A DNA stretch of 64,000 bases from Kibdelosporangium aridum. GTDB taxonomy: Bacteria > Actinomycetota > Actinomycetes > Mycobacteriales > Pseudonocardiaceae. Both the position numbers and the translations under genes were made by a program. The notes beneath the pieces were generated by a model. The model worked only from the letters and a program-made list of their open reading frames with translations. It was not told the DNA's origin and did not search any database. Positions 17,271-24,815 of this stretch are shown here, piece after piece. Each line of letters starts with the position of its first letter. Position 1 is the first letter of the stretch. The DNA is taken from NCBI RefSeq assembly GCF_900176515.1, contig NZ_FWXV01000001.1:620001-684000 (forward strand), written 5' to 3'.

Positions 17271-18832
17271 TGCCCAGGTGTGTGGTCAGGACCGAGATCC
17301 AGGTCGACTGGGCGGTCAGGCATCGAGTGGTCCTCCGGGGCAACCCAGTCGTGCGCGAACTGCATGCCGTCGACCTGGTTGTCGTTGTCGAGATCGTCGT
17401 CGTTCTGGTTCGCGGGCGGTTGGGCGGGCGGCGCCATGTCCACCGGCTGCGGCGGAGGTGGCGGCGGTGGCGGGGGAGGAGGCGGCGCGGGTGACGGATC
17501 GGCGTTGGTCATCTCCTGGCTGATCGCCACCGTGGAGGGGTTGCGGTCCATCGGCGCCGGGTCGTTGTTCACGCGGTATGTGAACGTGTCCGTTGGCGGC
17601 GGAGGTGGGGGAGGCGGCGGGATGTTGCCGATGCCCGCGCCCATCTCCGGCAGGTAGCCGGCGTACTGGAAACGCTTGGTGTTGGCCTCCCATGAGCCGA
17701 CGCCGTACTGCGTGCCCTTGGCCTCGATCGTCTTGCCGTTGCCGAGGCTGATCGCCACGTGCGCGGCCGACGGCCGGCCGCCGGTCATCGGGTCGGAGGA
17801 GAAGCTGAACAGCAGCGCGCCCGGTGTCTTCAGTGCCTGCTCGACCGACATGGTGGTGCCGCCGTTGGCGAGTTGCCGGTATTGCATCCACGAGCCGTCC
17901 GGCACCTTCACACCTGCCTGGGCCGCGGCCCACTCGACCAGTTCCGAGCAGTCGAACGTGCTCGGGTTGCGGTCGGTCATGCTCACCTCGTGCCCGAAGA
18001 CGTACTTGTCGCCGGTCTGCGCCACAGCTGAGTTGAGGAACGTCTGCAACTTCGTGCCGTCGCCCGTGGGCAACGCCTGCTGGCCCACCGTCTGGTTCGT
18101 GGCCTGAGCTGTCGTGCCCTGTTGTTGCGCGGTGCCCTGCAGCGGGTCTTCGTCCAGCGGGGCACCGAACTGGAGCCCGGCCTGTTTCTCGGCCAGGGCG
18201 TTCGGGTCGGTGGAACCCGCGGTCAGGCTCTGCACACCGTTCGCGTCCACCGCGACTTCGTCGTCGAGTGGGGCGCCGAACTGGATTCCCGCTTGTTGTT
18301 CGGCGGCCGCGGTGGAATCGGTCGTGGTGGTCGCGACCTGCCGGACGTTGACGTTGTCGCTTCCGCTGCCCGTTGAGGCCGACTGCGTCGGCGCGACGCC
18401 CTGGCCGCCGCCGCGCGCGTCACCGGCGGACGTGTGGTCGCCGTAGCCCGAAACGCCGGTCCACATTCCCCGGTTCGGCCCATCGCCGTACGCCTCGGCG
18501 GCGGCTTGGGCCTGCTCCTTGTACTTCAGGTACTTGGCCGCCGAACCCTTGTGCGTGGTCGTCCACGGCGAGATGTCGTCGCCGCCTTTGGAGACCTGGA
18601 ACGCCGCCCTGGCGTTCTGCACCGGATCGAACAGGTTGACGCTGGCGAAATGCGGATGTGCGGCCTGGTTGATCTGCCACAGCCCTTTGCTGTTCTCCCC
18701 ATGCGGGTTGTGGGCGCCGTCGTTGCCGCCCGACTCGGCCATGGCGATCGCGGTCATCGTCGCCGCGCGATCCGGGGAGAACCCAGCCTCGCGCGCGAAC
18801 GCGTAGATCTGTTCCGCGGAGTATCGCGCCAT
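17267..18832 (-). CDS. SLT-type lytic transglycosylase / NlpC-P60-type peptidase without signal peptide
   Basis: From ATG 18832 (MARYSAEQIYAFAREAGFSP) the product has 521 residues. A longer reading frame upstream is rejected because it runs through the divergent promoter region. The N-terminal domain (1-105) has the SLT pattern IAMAESGGNDGAHNP ... GLWQINQ. A Ser/Thr/Gly linker includes two similar copies of AEQQAGIQFGAPLDDE. A C40-type peptidase (about 275-410) shows FDCSELVEW (Cys) and AAHVAISLGNG (His). Two proline-rich segments and an acidic tail follow. No Sec or Tat signal and no membrane helix is seen, so export must use another route, or the enzyme acts within a complex. It leads the two dynamin genes, where mycobacteria have iniB. 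Confidence 0.85.
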   Translation of the reverse strand: MARYSAEQIYAFAREAGFSPDRAATMTAIAMAESGGNDGAHNPHGENSKGLWQINQAAHPHFASVNLFDPVQNARAAFQVSKGGDDISPWTTTHKGSAAKYLKYKEQAQAAAEAYGDGPNRGMWTGVSGYGDHTSAGDARGGGQGVAPTQSASTGSGSDNVNVRQVATTTTDSTAAAEQQAGIQFGAPLDDEVAVDANGVQSLTAGSTDPNALAEKQAGLQFGAPLDEDPLQGTAQQQGTTAQATNQTVGQQALPTGDGTKLQTFLNSAVAQTGDKYVFGHEVSMTDRNPSTFDCSELVEWAAAQAGVKVPDGSWMQYRQLANGGTTMSVEQALKTPGALLFSFSSDPMTGGRPSAAHVAISLGNGKTIEAKGTQYGVGSWEANTKRFQYAGYLPEMGAGIGNIPPPPPPPPPTDTFTYRVNNDPAPMDRNPSTVAISQEMTNADPSPAPPPPPPPPPPPPQPVDMAPPAQPPANQNDDDLDNDNQVDGMQFAHDWVAPEDHSMPDRPVDLDLGPDHTPGH

Positions 18833-18877
18833 GTGGCCATTATGTTTGACTCTCCGGGTCGGTGGGTGGCATTTCGT

Positions 18878-18893
18878 GTGCCCAAAAGGGCAC
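18878..18893. promoter_or_regulatory. Perfect hairpin in a divergent promoter region
   Basis: GTGCCC-AAAA-GGGCAC lies between the divergently transcribed SLT/NlpC gene (start 18832) and the AAA ATPase gene (start about 18969). The position suits an operator or an early 5'-UTR hairpin. No binding protein can be named. Confidence 0.4.
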
Positions 18894-18968
18894 TGTTCGC
18901 GCAGGTTGGTACCAGTTGGTGTTAATTTCAGGCGCGAGAAGTGTCCTGTGGTTTCTCGAAGGGGTGAA

Positions 18969-20921
18969 GTGCGCGACGATGGCCGGCCGCGACCCGCGCC
19001 GCCGTGGCAGGTGATGGCCGACACCCTGCTGCAGCGCGAGGCTTTGGTCTGCCGTCTCGGTGAAGGGCTGCTGCCGCACGACTTCGCCGGGCTCTACATT
19101 GGACACGAAGAGGTCGACCGGATCCTCGCCGAGCTGCCCGGTTCCTCCGGCCCCGCCGCGGCGAAGGTCGAAGCCTTGCTGCGTCAGCTCGAACCCGAGC
19201 TTGTGCTGGCCCGTAAGCAGTTCGACGAGTCACTGGCCACTGGTCAGTCCACATTCGACCGCCTGGCGCGTACCGCCCGGCTGGATTCCCGTGACGCCCA
19301 AGCGCTTGCTGTCTTGTTGGCGGTGGAGCGGTCGCCGCACCGGATGCGGCTGGTCGCGTATTTCCAGGACAACGTGCAGTTGCCACGGCTCACTGTGGCG
19401 AGCCTGAGCCGGATCTTGGACGCTCGGTGCGTTGCCCCGGACGCGCCTTTGCGCCGGGCCGAGTTCGTGGAGCTCGGCACCGAAGGACCGTGGGCCACCC
19501 GGATGTGCTGGCCCGCGCCGCGCTTGACGTGGGCGATCGCTTCCGATGACTCGGCGGACTCCGCGTTGCCCGCGGGTGCGCGGCGGCTGCAAGCCGTTGG
19601 CTCCGGGGACCTTGAGCCGTCGATGTTGCTGGTCACAGGAGCGGACAGCGACAGCAGGCTCGCCGCGGTGCGCGATCGCTGGCCTGGCAAGGCTTTGCTG
19701 GTGAGCCCGACGCCCTCGACGTCGGCCGAATGGGCGGCTGTGGTGCGGGAAGCCGGTGTCGGTGACCGCGCGGTCGTGCTGGAGTTGGACGGACCGCCGA
19801 GCCGGGCCGCGGCCGATTGGATCGACCGGGCCGAGCATCTGAGCTGGGTCCTCAGCTCGCCCAAGGAACTCGCGCTGGACGCGTTGCCGCGACGGCCGTG
19901 GCAGGAGATCCGGCTGGATTCCGGCCTGGCGTCGGCCGCCGACTGGGAGCAAGCGCTTGGTGTACGGCCGGATCCGTCGTTTCCGTTGTCCCGTGAGCAG
20001 TTGAGACTCGTCACGGCCGCGTCGGCCGGTGATCCCGGGCAGGTCGCGGCGGGCGTCCGGCGGCTCGCGGGTGGGCATCTCGACGGGCTCTCGGTCCGGA
20101 TCCGGCCTCGTCGAACCATGTCCGACCTGGTCCTTCCGGCCGACCAGGTCGCTCAGGTGCGTGAACTGATCGCGCGGTACAAGCGCCGGACCACGGTCTA
20201 CCAGGACTGGGGCTTCTCGCCGTTGCCGTCGACCGGTGTGGTCGCCTTGTTCTCCGGGCCGTCCGGCACGGGAAAGACGCTGGCAGCCGAGATCGTCGCG
20301 GGTGAACTCGGCCTCGATCTGTACAAAGTGGACCTCTCGGCGGTGGTCAGCAAGTACATCGGGGAGACCGAGAAGAACCTGGAACGGATCTTCGGCGCGG
20401 CGGCCGCCGGCGACCTCGTACTGTTCTTCGACGAAGCGGATTCCCTGTTCGGCAAGCGTTCCGAGGTCAGCGACGCGCACGACCGGTACGCCAACATCGA
20501 GGTCGCGTATCTGTTGCAGCGCCTGGAGTCCTACGACGGCCTGGTCGTGATGGCCACGAACCTGCAGCGCAACATCGACGACGCGTTCCTGCGCCGGATC
20601 TCGGTGTCGATCGACTTCGAGGCGCCGGACGAGCCGCAGCGCAAACAGATCTGGCAGCAGGCCTTCCCGGCCAGCGCGCCCGTGGCCGAGCTGGACTTCG
20701 ACTTCCTCGCCAAGCAGTTCCGGATCACCGGCGGGATCATCCGCAACGCCGCGCTCGGCGCAGGCTTCCTGGCCGCGGACGAGAACGCGCCGGTGACCAT
20801 GGAACGTGTCGCGCTGGCCCTGAAACGTGAGTTCCAGAAGATGGGACGGCTGCGGACCGAGTCGGAGTTCGACCGTTATTTCAACCTGGTGAATGGGGAC
20901 GGCCATGCTGAACCTGCTTGA
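18969..20921 (+). CDS. AAA+ ATPase (CDC48/FtsH-like fold), contractile-injection-system type
   Basis: The product is about 650 residues from GTG 18969, chosen because AAGGGG lies a few bases upstream; ATG 19014 (MADTLLQREALV) is the alternative. The first ~390 residues are an alpha-helical/degenerate ATPase-like region. The C-terminal AAA+ domain has Walker A GPSGTGKTLAAE (about residue 430), Walker B LVLFFDEADSLFGKRSE (about 483) and an arginine-finger region AFLRRISVSIDF. Proteins of this layout accompany extracellular contractile injection systems (Afp15/Pvc15-like). The next gene encodes a DUF4255 (Afp16/Pvc16-like) protein and overlaps this one, which supports that reading. No sheath or tube gene is present here. 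Confidence 0.8.
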   Translation: MRDDGRPRPAPPWQVMADTLLQREALVCRLGEGLLPHDFAGLYIGHEEVDRILAELPGSSGPAAAKVEALLRQLEPELVLARKQFDESLATGQSTFDRLARTARLDSRDAQALAVLLAVERSPHRMRLVAYFQDNVQLPRLTVASLSRILDARCVAPDAPLRRAEFVELGTEGPWATRMCWPAPRLTWAIASDDSADSALPAGARRLQAVGSGDLEPSMLLVTGADSDSRLAAVRDRWPGKALLVSPTPSTSAEWAAVVREAGVGDRAVVLELDGPPSRAAADWIDRAEHLSWVLSSPKELALDALPRRPWQEIRLDSGLASAADWEQALGVRPDPSFPLSREQLRLVTAASAGDPGQVAAGVRRLAGGHLDGLSVRIRPRRTMSDLVLPADQVAQVRELIARYKRRTTVYQDWGFSPLPSTGVVALFSGPSGTGKTLAAEIVAGELGLDLYKVDLSAVVSKYIGETEKNLERIFGAAAAGDLVLFFDEADSLFGKRSEVSDAHDRYANIEVAYLLQRLESYDGLVVMATNLQRNIDDAFLRRISVSIDFEAPDEPQRKQIWQQAFPASAPVAELDFDFLAKQFRITGGIIRNAALGAGFLAADENAPVTMERVALALKREFQKMGRLRTESEFDRYFNLVNGDGHAEPA

Positions 20922-21669
20922 CGAGTCCCTTGAGGAGTTCCTGCGCGCGGTCGTGCCCTTGCCCAAGCGTGAGATCGACATCTCGTTCGACGCACCGGAC
21001 AAGGACTGGTCAGCCCGTGTCTCCCGGCCGACGGTGAACCTGTACCTGTGGGACGTGCGCCGCAACGTGTCCGAGCGCGAGTACGGCCTGGAGACCGTGC
21101 ACGACGAGAACGGCAGGCCGCACCGCCGTCCACCACTGCCCAGAGTGGACTGCCGCTACCTGGTGACAGCGTGGACGTCGGACATGCGCGACGAGCACTC
21201 GTTGCTTGGCGCGACGTTGACGGCCTTGTTGATGCACACCGAGATCGACGCCGAATACCTGCAGTCGCCGTACGACAAGGTGACGCCGGTACCGGGGATC
21301 TCGATCGCAACGGGCGGCGAACGGGACAACTCCGACTTCTGGTCGGCGTTGGGCGGCCAGCTGAAGCCAGGCCTCGACATGACTGTGACGGCCACAGTGG
21401 ACAGTGCGTTGCTCGTCCCGGCAGGCCCGCCCGTGCAGCGCTTCGCGATCATCACCTCCAACGGGGACTCGGTGTCCGAGGAGCGGATGTGGGTCGCGGG
21501 CCAGACAGACGCAGGAGCTGTCGTGTCCACACCGCATGGCGCGGCCGAGACCGATGAGGAAGGCAAGTTCCTCGTCCCGGCCGAAGTCGGCGACAAGGTT
21601 TCGGTGAACGGAAAGAGCCGAGGCGAGGTACCCCCGACCGGCCCGGTCGAGTTCAAGAAACGCCGCTGA
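20905..21669 (+). CDS. DUF4255 (Pvc16_N-like) family protein
   Basis: The protein has 254 residues from ATG 20905 (MLNLLDESLEEFLRAVVP), preferred because GGGGA lies about 6 bases upstream; an in-frame ATG at 20893 is possible. The N-terminal ~180 residues match the DUF4255/Pvc16 pattern: ISFDAPDKDW, PTVNLYLWDVRRN, VDCRYLVTAWT and HSLLGATLTALL. In contractile injection systems this domain belongs to the tail-terminator protein. The C-terminal ~75 residues form a separate beta-rich module (PVQRFAIITSNGD to the end), like a carboxypeptidase-regulatory or Ig-like domain. It overlaps the AAA+ gene by 17 bases. Domain recognition is fairly sure; a role in an injection machine is not shown in this window. 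Confidence 0.75.
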   Translation: MLNLLDESLEEFLRAVVPLPKREIDISFDAPDKDWSARVSRPTVNLYLWDVRRNVSEREYGLETVHDENGRPHRRPPLPRVDCRYLVTAWTSDMRDEHSLLGATLTALLMHTEIDAEYLQSPYDKVTPVPGISIATGGERDNSDFWSALGGQLKPGLDMTVTATVDSALLVPAGPPVQRFAIITSNGDSVSEERMWVAGQTDAGAVVSTPHGAAETDEEGKFLVPAEVGDKVSVNGKSRGEVPPTGPVEFKKRR

Positions 21670-21675
21670 CCCCGC

Positions 21676-21777
21676 CGTGTCCACCTTTCCAACACCATGA
21701 AACGCACATTCCGGCACCGTGAGATCCCCGGCGCTTGGCCGCTGGGGGAATTTCACCGTGCCGGAGTGGTGGACACG
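21676..21777. repeat. Nested imperfect inverted repeat downstream of the DUF4255 gene
   Basis: CGTGTCCACC (21676-21685) pairs with GGTGGACACG (21768-21777). Inside it, TCCGGCACCGTGAGATCCCC (21710-21729) pairs imperfectly with GGGGGAATTTCACCGTGCCGG (21744-21764). The fold is a long hairpin filling the 118-base gap between two convergent genes. It may act as a bidirectional terminator or be a small interspersed repeat. Confidence 0.5.
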
Positions 21778-21787
21778 CCGTGGTGAG

Positions 21788-22456
21788 CTACCAGGACGTT
21801 GTGGCCACCGTGGGTTTCTGAGCGTCGGCCAGCAGCTTGCCGCGGACTTCCGCCAGCATTTCCGGGGTGACCTTGCTCGGGTGCCCCGCGTCGTACGGCG
21901 GCTGTGGGTCGTACTCGATCTCCAGCTGGGCTTGTTCGGCCTGCTTGACCCCGTGGATCTCGCCGATCAGCCACAACGCGAGATCGATGCCCGCGGACAC
22001 ACCGGCCGCCGTGACGATCTTGCCTGCGTGCACGATTCGCTTGTCCGGCTGGGGGATCGCGCCCATCGACCCCAGTACTTCCTGGCAGACCCAGTGGGTC
22101 GTGGCCGGAACGCCCTTCAGCAGACCCGCCATCGCCAGGATCAACGCACCCGAGCACACCGAGGTCGTCCACGTTGTCGTCGGGTGCACGGCCTGCAGCC
22201 ACGAGATCAACGCGGCATCGTTCATCGCGCCGACTGTGCCGTTGGAGCCGCCAGGGACCAGGACGATGTCGGGCGACGGGGTCTCGTCGAACGAGTGCGA
22301 CGCACCGAGCGCGAGTACGCCGCTGTCCGTGACGACCTTGCCCGGAGCGGCGGCCACGAACCGAACCTCCGAGTCCGGCATCGAGCGCAGGAGTTCATAC
22401 GGCCCGATCGCGTCTAGGGCCGTCATTCCTGGGTAAACAACGAATGCGATCTGCAT
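21788..22456 (-). CDS. DJ-1/PfpI family protein, isonitrile hydratase-like
   Basis: The protein has 222 residues from ATG 22456 (MQIAFVVYPGMTALDAIGPYE). A longer frame upstream is rejected because the family begins exactly here. The nucleophile-elbow cysteine lies in TTSVCSGALILAMAGLL (about residue 102), as in isonitrile hydratase and ThiJ-like proteins, with an acidic residue near position 15. The last ~30 residues extend the domain. The function is probably a small-molecule hydratase or a glutamine-amidotransferase-like activity; the substrate is unknown. The gene is divergent from an aldo-keto reductase. Confidence 0.82.
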   Translation of the reverse strand: MQIAFVVYPGMTALDAIGPYELLRSMPDSEVRFVAAAPGKVVTDSGVLALGASHSFDETPSPDIVLVPGGSNGTVGAMNDAALISWLQAVHPTTTWTTSVCSGALILAMAGLLKGVPATTHWVCQEVLGSMGAIPQPDKRIVHAGKIVTAAGVSAGIDLALWLIGEIHGVKQAEQAQLEIEYDPQPPYDAGHPSKVTPEMLAEVRGKLLADAQKPTVATTSW

Positions 22457-22587
22457 ACCTTGACCGTATCGCCGACGAACGCACCTTTTCGGACATGTCG
22501 GCCACGGTTGCGGCCAAGCCGGATGTTGTAGGATACGAGGCGTCTGCAAATATTGCTTACGCCGGTAGTCGTGCTGAAAGGATCATC

Positions 22588-23409
22588 GTGCCGGACATCC
22601 CAACCATCAAGCTCAACAACGGCGTGGCCATGCCGCAGGTCGGCTTCGGCGTGTTCCAGGTACCCGAAGCGGAGACGTTCGACGCCGTCACCGCGGCACT
22701 CGACGCCGGATATCGCAGCATCGACACTGCCGCCGCCTACGGCAACGAGGAAGGCGTCGGCAAGGCGATTGCTGGACTCCCACGGGAACAATTGTTCATC
22801 ACCACCAAACTGTGGAACGCCGACCAGGGCTACGACGAGACGCTGCGCGCATTCGACAAGAGCATGTCCCTGCTCGGCGTGGACTACCTGGACCTCTACT
22901 TGATCCACTGGCCGGCGCCGAAGCAGAACCGCTACGTCGACAGCTGGAAAGCCCTGATCAGGCTGGCCGACGAAGGCCGCGTCAGCGCCATCGGTGTGTC
23001 GAACTTCCAGCCCTCCCACCTCGAGCACATCATCAACGAGACCGGGCGCGTTCCCGCGGTCAACCAGATCGAGCTGCACCCGTACCTCCAGCAGAACGAG
23101 CTCCGCGAGGTGCACACCAAGCTGGGGATCGCCACCGAGGCGTGGAGCCCGCTGGCCAAGGGCGGCGACCTGCTGACGCACCCGACGGTCGTGGCGATCT
23201 CCAAGAAGGTCGGCCGGACACCCGCCCAGGTCGTGCTGCGCTGGCACCTGCAGCTGGGCAACGTGATCATCCCGAAGTCGGTGACACCCCAGCGGATCAA
23301 GGAGAACCTGGAGCTGTTCGACTTCGAGCTGGCGGGCGCCGAGATGGCCGAGCTGTCCACACTGGACAAGAACGAGCGCACCGGCCCGCACCCCGACCAG
23401 TTCGGCTGA
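22588..23409 (+). CDS. Aldo-keto reductase (AKR5-like)
   Basis: The protein has 273 residues from GTG 22588, which follows AAAGGA with good spacing and matches family N-termini (PDIPTIKLNNGVAMPQVGFG). The catalytic tetrad is visible: Asp46 and Tyr51 (YRSIDTAAAYGNE), Lys74 (FITTKLWN) and His107 (LYLIHWPAP). The NADPH-binding end has VIIPKSVTPQRIKENLELFDFEL. It is likely to reduce small carbonyl compounds (2,5-diketo-gluconate or methylglyoxal reductase class). A strong hairpin follows the stop. Confidence 0.93.
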   Translation: MPDIPTIKLNNGVAMPQVGFGVFQVPEAETFDAVTAALDAGYRSIDTAAAYGNEEGVGKAIAGLPREQLFITTKLWNADQGYDETLRAFDKSMSLLGVDYLDLYLIHWPAPKQNRYVDSWKALIRLADEGRVSAIGVSNFQPSHLEHIINETGRVPAVNQIELHPYLQQNELREVHTKLGIATEAWSPLAKGGDLLTHPTVVAISKKVGRTPAQVVLRWHLQLGNVIIPKSVTPQRIKENLELFDFELAGAEMAELSTLDKNERTGPHPDQFG

Positions 23410-23416
23410 CATGCGA

Positions 23417-23440
23417 GGGCGGCACGAAAACGTGCCGCCC
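23417..23440. terminator. Hairpin terminator between convergent genes
   Basis: GGGCGGCACG (23417-23426), loop AAAA, CGTGCCGCCC (23431-23440) form a perfect 10-bp stem 7 bases after the aldo-keto reductase stop and 6 bases before the end of the convergent gene. There is no strong U-tract, as is common in actinobacteria. It could serve both genes. Confidence 0.75.
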
Positions 23441-23446
23441 TGCCAG

Positions 23447-23914
23447 TCAGTCCGTCACCACCTTGAGCGTCACCGCCGAGACATCCGCCGTCACGTGTTC
23501 GACGGTGCCCTCGCCACGCGCTGAGCTGTAAGCCCGTGTGCCACCGGTGATCGCCAACTGGTGCAGCTTGCCCGGCTCGGGAACCTGCCGGATCTGCATG
23601 CCACTCGCGTGGATCTCCCCGTCGGCCAACCGGAAGATCACCTTCAACTGGATGACGATCTTCGGCGGGACGTCCGGGATCAGGTCGACCACCATGGCCG
23701 TCAGCGACCCGTCGCCGATCGCCTGGCCGGTGGGATTACGCAACGCCAGGTAGATGATGAACGGCGCGCCCAGCGGTGGGCTGAGCGGGAGTGTGTTCTT
23801 CGAACGGGTCGCGGTGAACGAGAGCTCTGTTGTGCCAGACGCGCTCACCGCGACGGTTCCCGCCGCTGCGGCGGGCACACCCAACAGTGCGGCCCGGCGT
23901 GACATGTCACCCAT
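23447..23914 (-). CDS. Secreted allene-oxide-cyclase-barrel-like protein
   Basis: The protein has 155 residues. The N-terminus SRRAALLGVPAAAAGTVAVSAS looks like a twin-arginine-type or Sec signal (RR followed by a hydrophobic stretch). The mature part is all beta, ending with AITGGTRAYSSARGEGTVEHV, the motif seen in AOC-barrel/dirigent-like small secreted proteins of actinomycetes. The biochemical role is unknown; the barrel may bind a hydrophobic ligand. The start is near ATG 23914, with an internal ATG three codons later. Confidence 0.65.
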   Translation of the reverse strand: MGDMSRRAALLGVPAAAAGTVAVSASGTTELSFTATRSKNTLPLSPPLGAPFIIYLALRNPTGQAIGDGSLTAMVVDLIPDVPPKIVIQLKVIFRLADGEIHASGMQIRQVPEPGKLHQLAITGGTRAYSSARGEGTVEHVTADVSAVTLKVVTD

Positions 23915-24032
23915 GAAAGACCTTCTTCCTCCCGGTGCGCTCCCGAGGCAGAACGCTAGAAGGAAGTGGTCACGTCCACAGTGGAGTTCAGCCCACCACC
24001 GGGTGGTTAGGCCAAAAGGGACTCACCGCCGG

Positions 24033-24779
24033 TCACGAGAAGTGAGTTTTCGGCCTCGGCTGGAGCACTCCGTCCACAAAGGTGTCGACTTTCTCGTTGT
24101 AGAACGCCACCAAGCCGGCGACCTTCTGGCTCTCCGGCAGGGGAGTGTCGTAGTACCACACGACGTCCTCGTGCAGCTTGTCCCCGACACGCACCGAGTA
24201 GTACGACGCTTCACCCTTGTACGGGCACGCCGTATGGGTGGAACTCGGCTCGAGAAGATCCATCCGGACCGCGGTTTTCGGCAGGTAGTACCTGGTCGGC
24301 AGGCCGGTTTCGAACAGCAGCCGCGCGTTGGCCGACTCGGCGACGGTCACACCGTCGATCTCCACGCGGACGTGCCGTGAGCTGCCCAAGACGTCGACCC
24401 GCGTGTAGGGACTGCGTGGGTGGACGTAGATCTCCTCGTCCTCCTCGAACCACGCGTCCATCGCGGCGAAATCGAACCGGACCAGGTCACGCAGCTCTTC
24501 CAAAGGAGAGTCGTGGTAGATCCGGGCCGCGTCCACCGCCTCCTTGTCACCTGACTTGACGGTGTACAAGGTCGCTTCGCCGCGTGAGGGGGAGTGGTCG
24601 GTGTTGCCCGAGGCGATCAGCTCGACCTTCACGTCGGCGCGCGGGATGTAGTAGGCGGGATAGTAGGGAACTTCCCATACGTACACCGGCGCCAGCGTGT
24701 CCGCGACCAGTGCACCACCGAGGTAGACCCGGACACGCCTGGTGCCCGGTTCGATCTTGACTCGTCCACGAGCTTGCAT
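24033..24779 (-). CDS. DUF427 domain protein (two tandem DUF427 modules)
   Basis: The protein has 248 residues. Two homologous halves, 10-120 and 130-240, each show the DUF427 pattern: strand ending in YYIPRADVKVEL or YYLPKTAVRMDL, then a T/S-x-x-PxxGEA/Y motif (HSPSRGEATLYTV; HTACPYKGEASYYSV) and a Trp/Tyr-rich turn. There is no signal and no membrane segment. The domain is widespread and uncharacterised; members often lie near redox or sugar genes. It is transcribed in the same direction as the PTS operon, 36 bases after the dehydrogenase gene's end, and may be co-transcribed with it. Confidence 0.85.
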   Translation of the reverse strand: MQARGRVKIEPGTRRVRVYLGGALVADTLAPVYVWEVPYYPAYYIPRADVKVELIASGNTDHSPSRGEATLYTVKSGDKEAVDAARIYHDSPLEELRDLVRFDFAAMDAWFEEDEEIYVHPRSPYTRVDVLGSSRHVRVEIDGVTVAESANARLLFETGLPTRYYLPKTAVRMDLLEPSSTHTACPYKGEASYYSVRVGDKLHEDVVWYYDTPLPESQKVAGLVAFYNEKVDTFVDGVLQPRPKTHFS

Positions 24780-24815
24780 GTCCAGGTCAACCCCGGTGGC
24801 CGCCGGGAGATTCCG

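Noticed and set aside
19230..21065. 611-residue minus-strand frame opposite the AAA+ gene
   Set aside because: The plus strand carries clear Walker motifs; the antisense product is low-complexity.
18969..21669. Complete contractile injection system
   Set aside because: Only an ATPase and a DUF4255 protein are present; sheath, tube, spike and baseplate genes are not seen.
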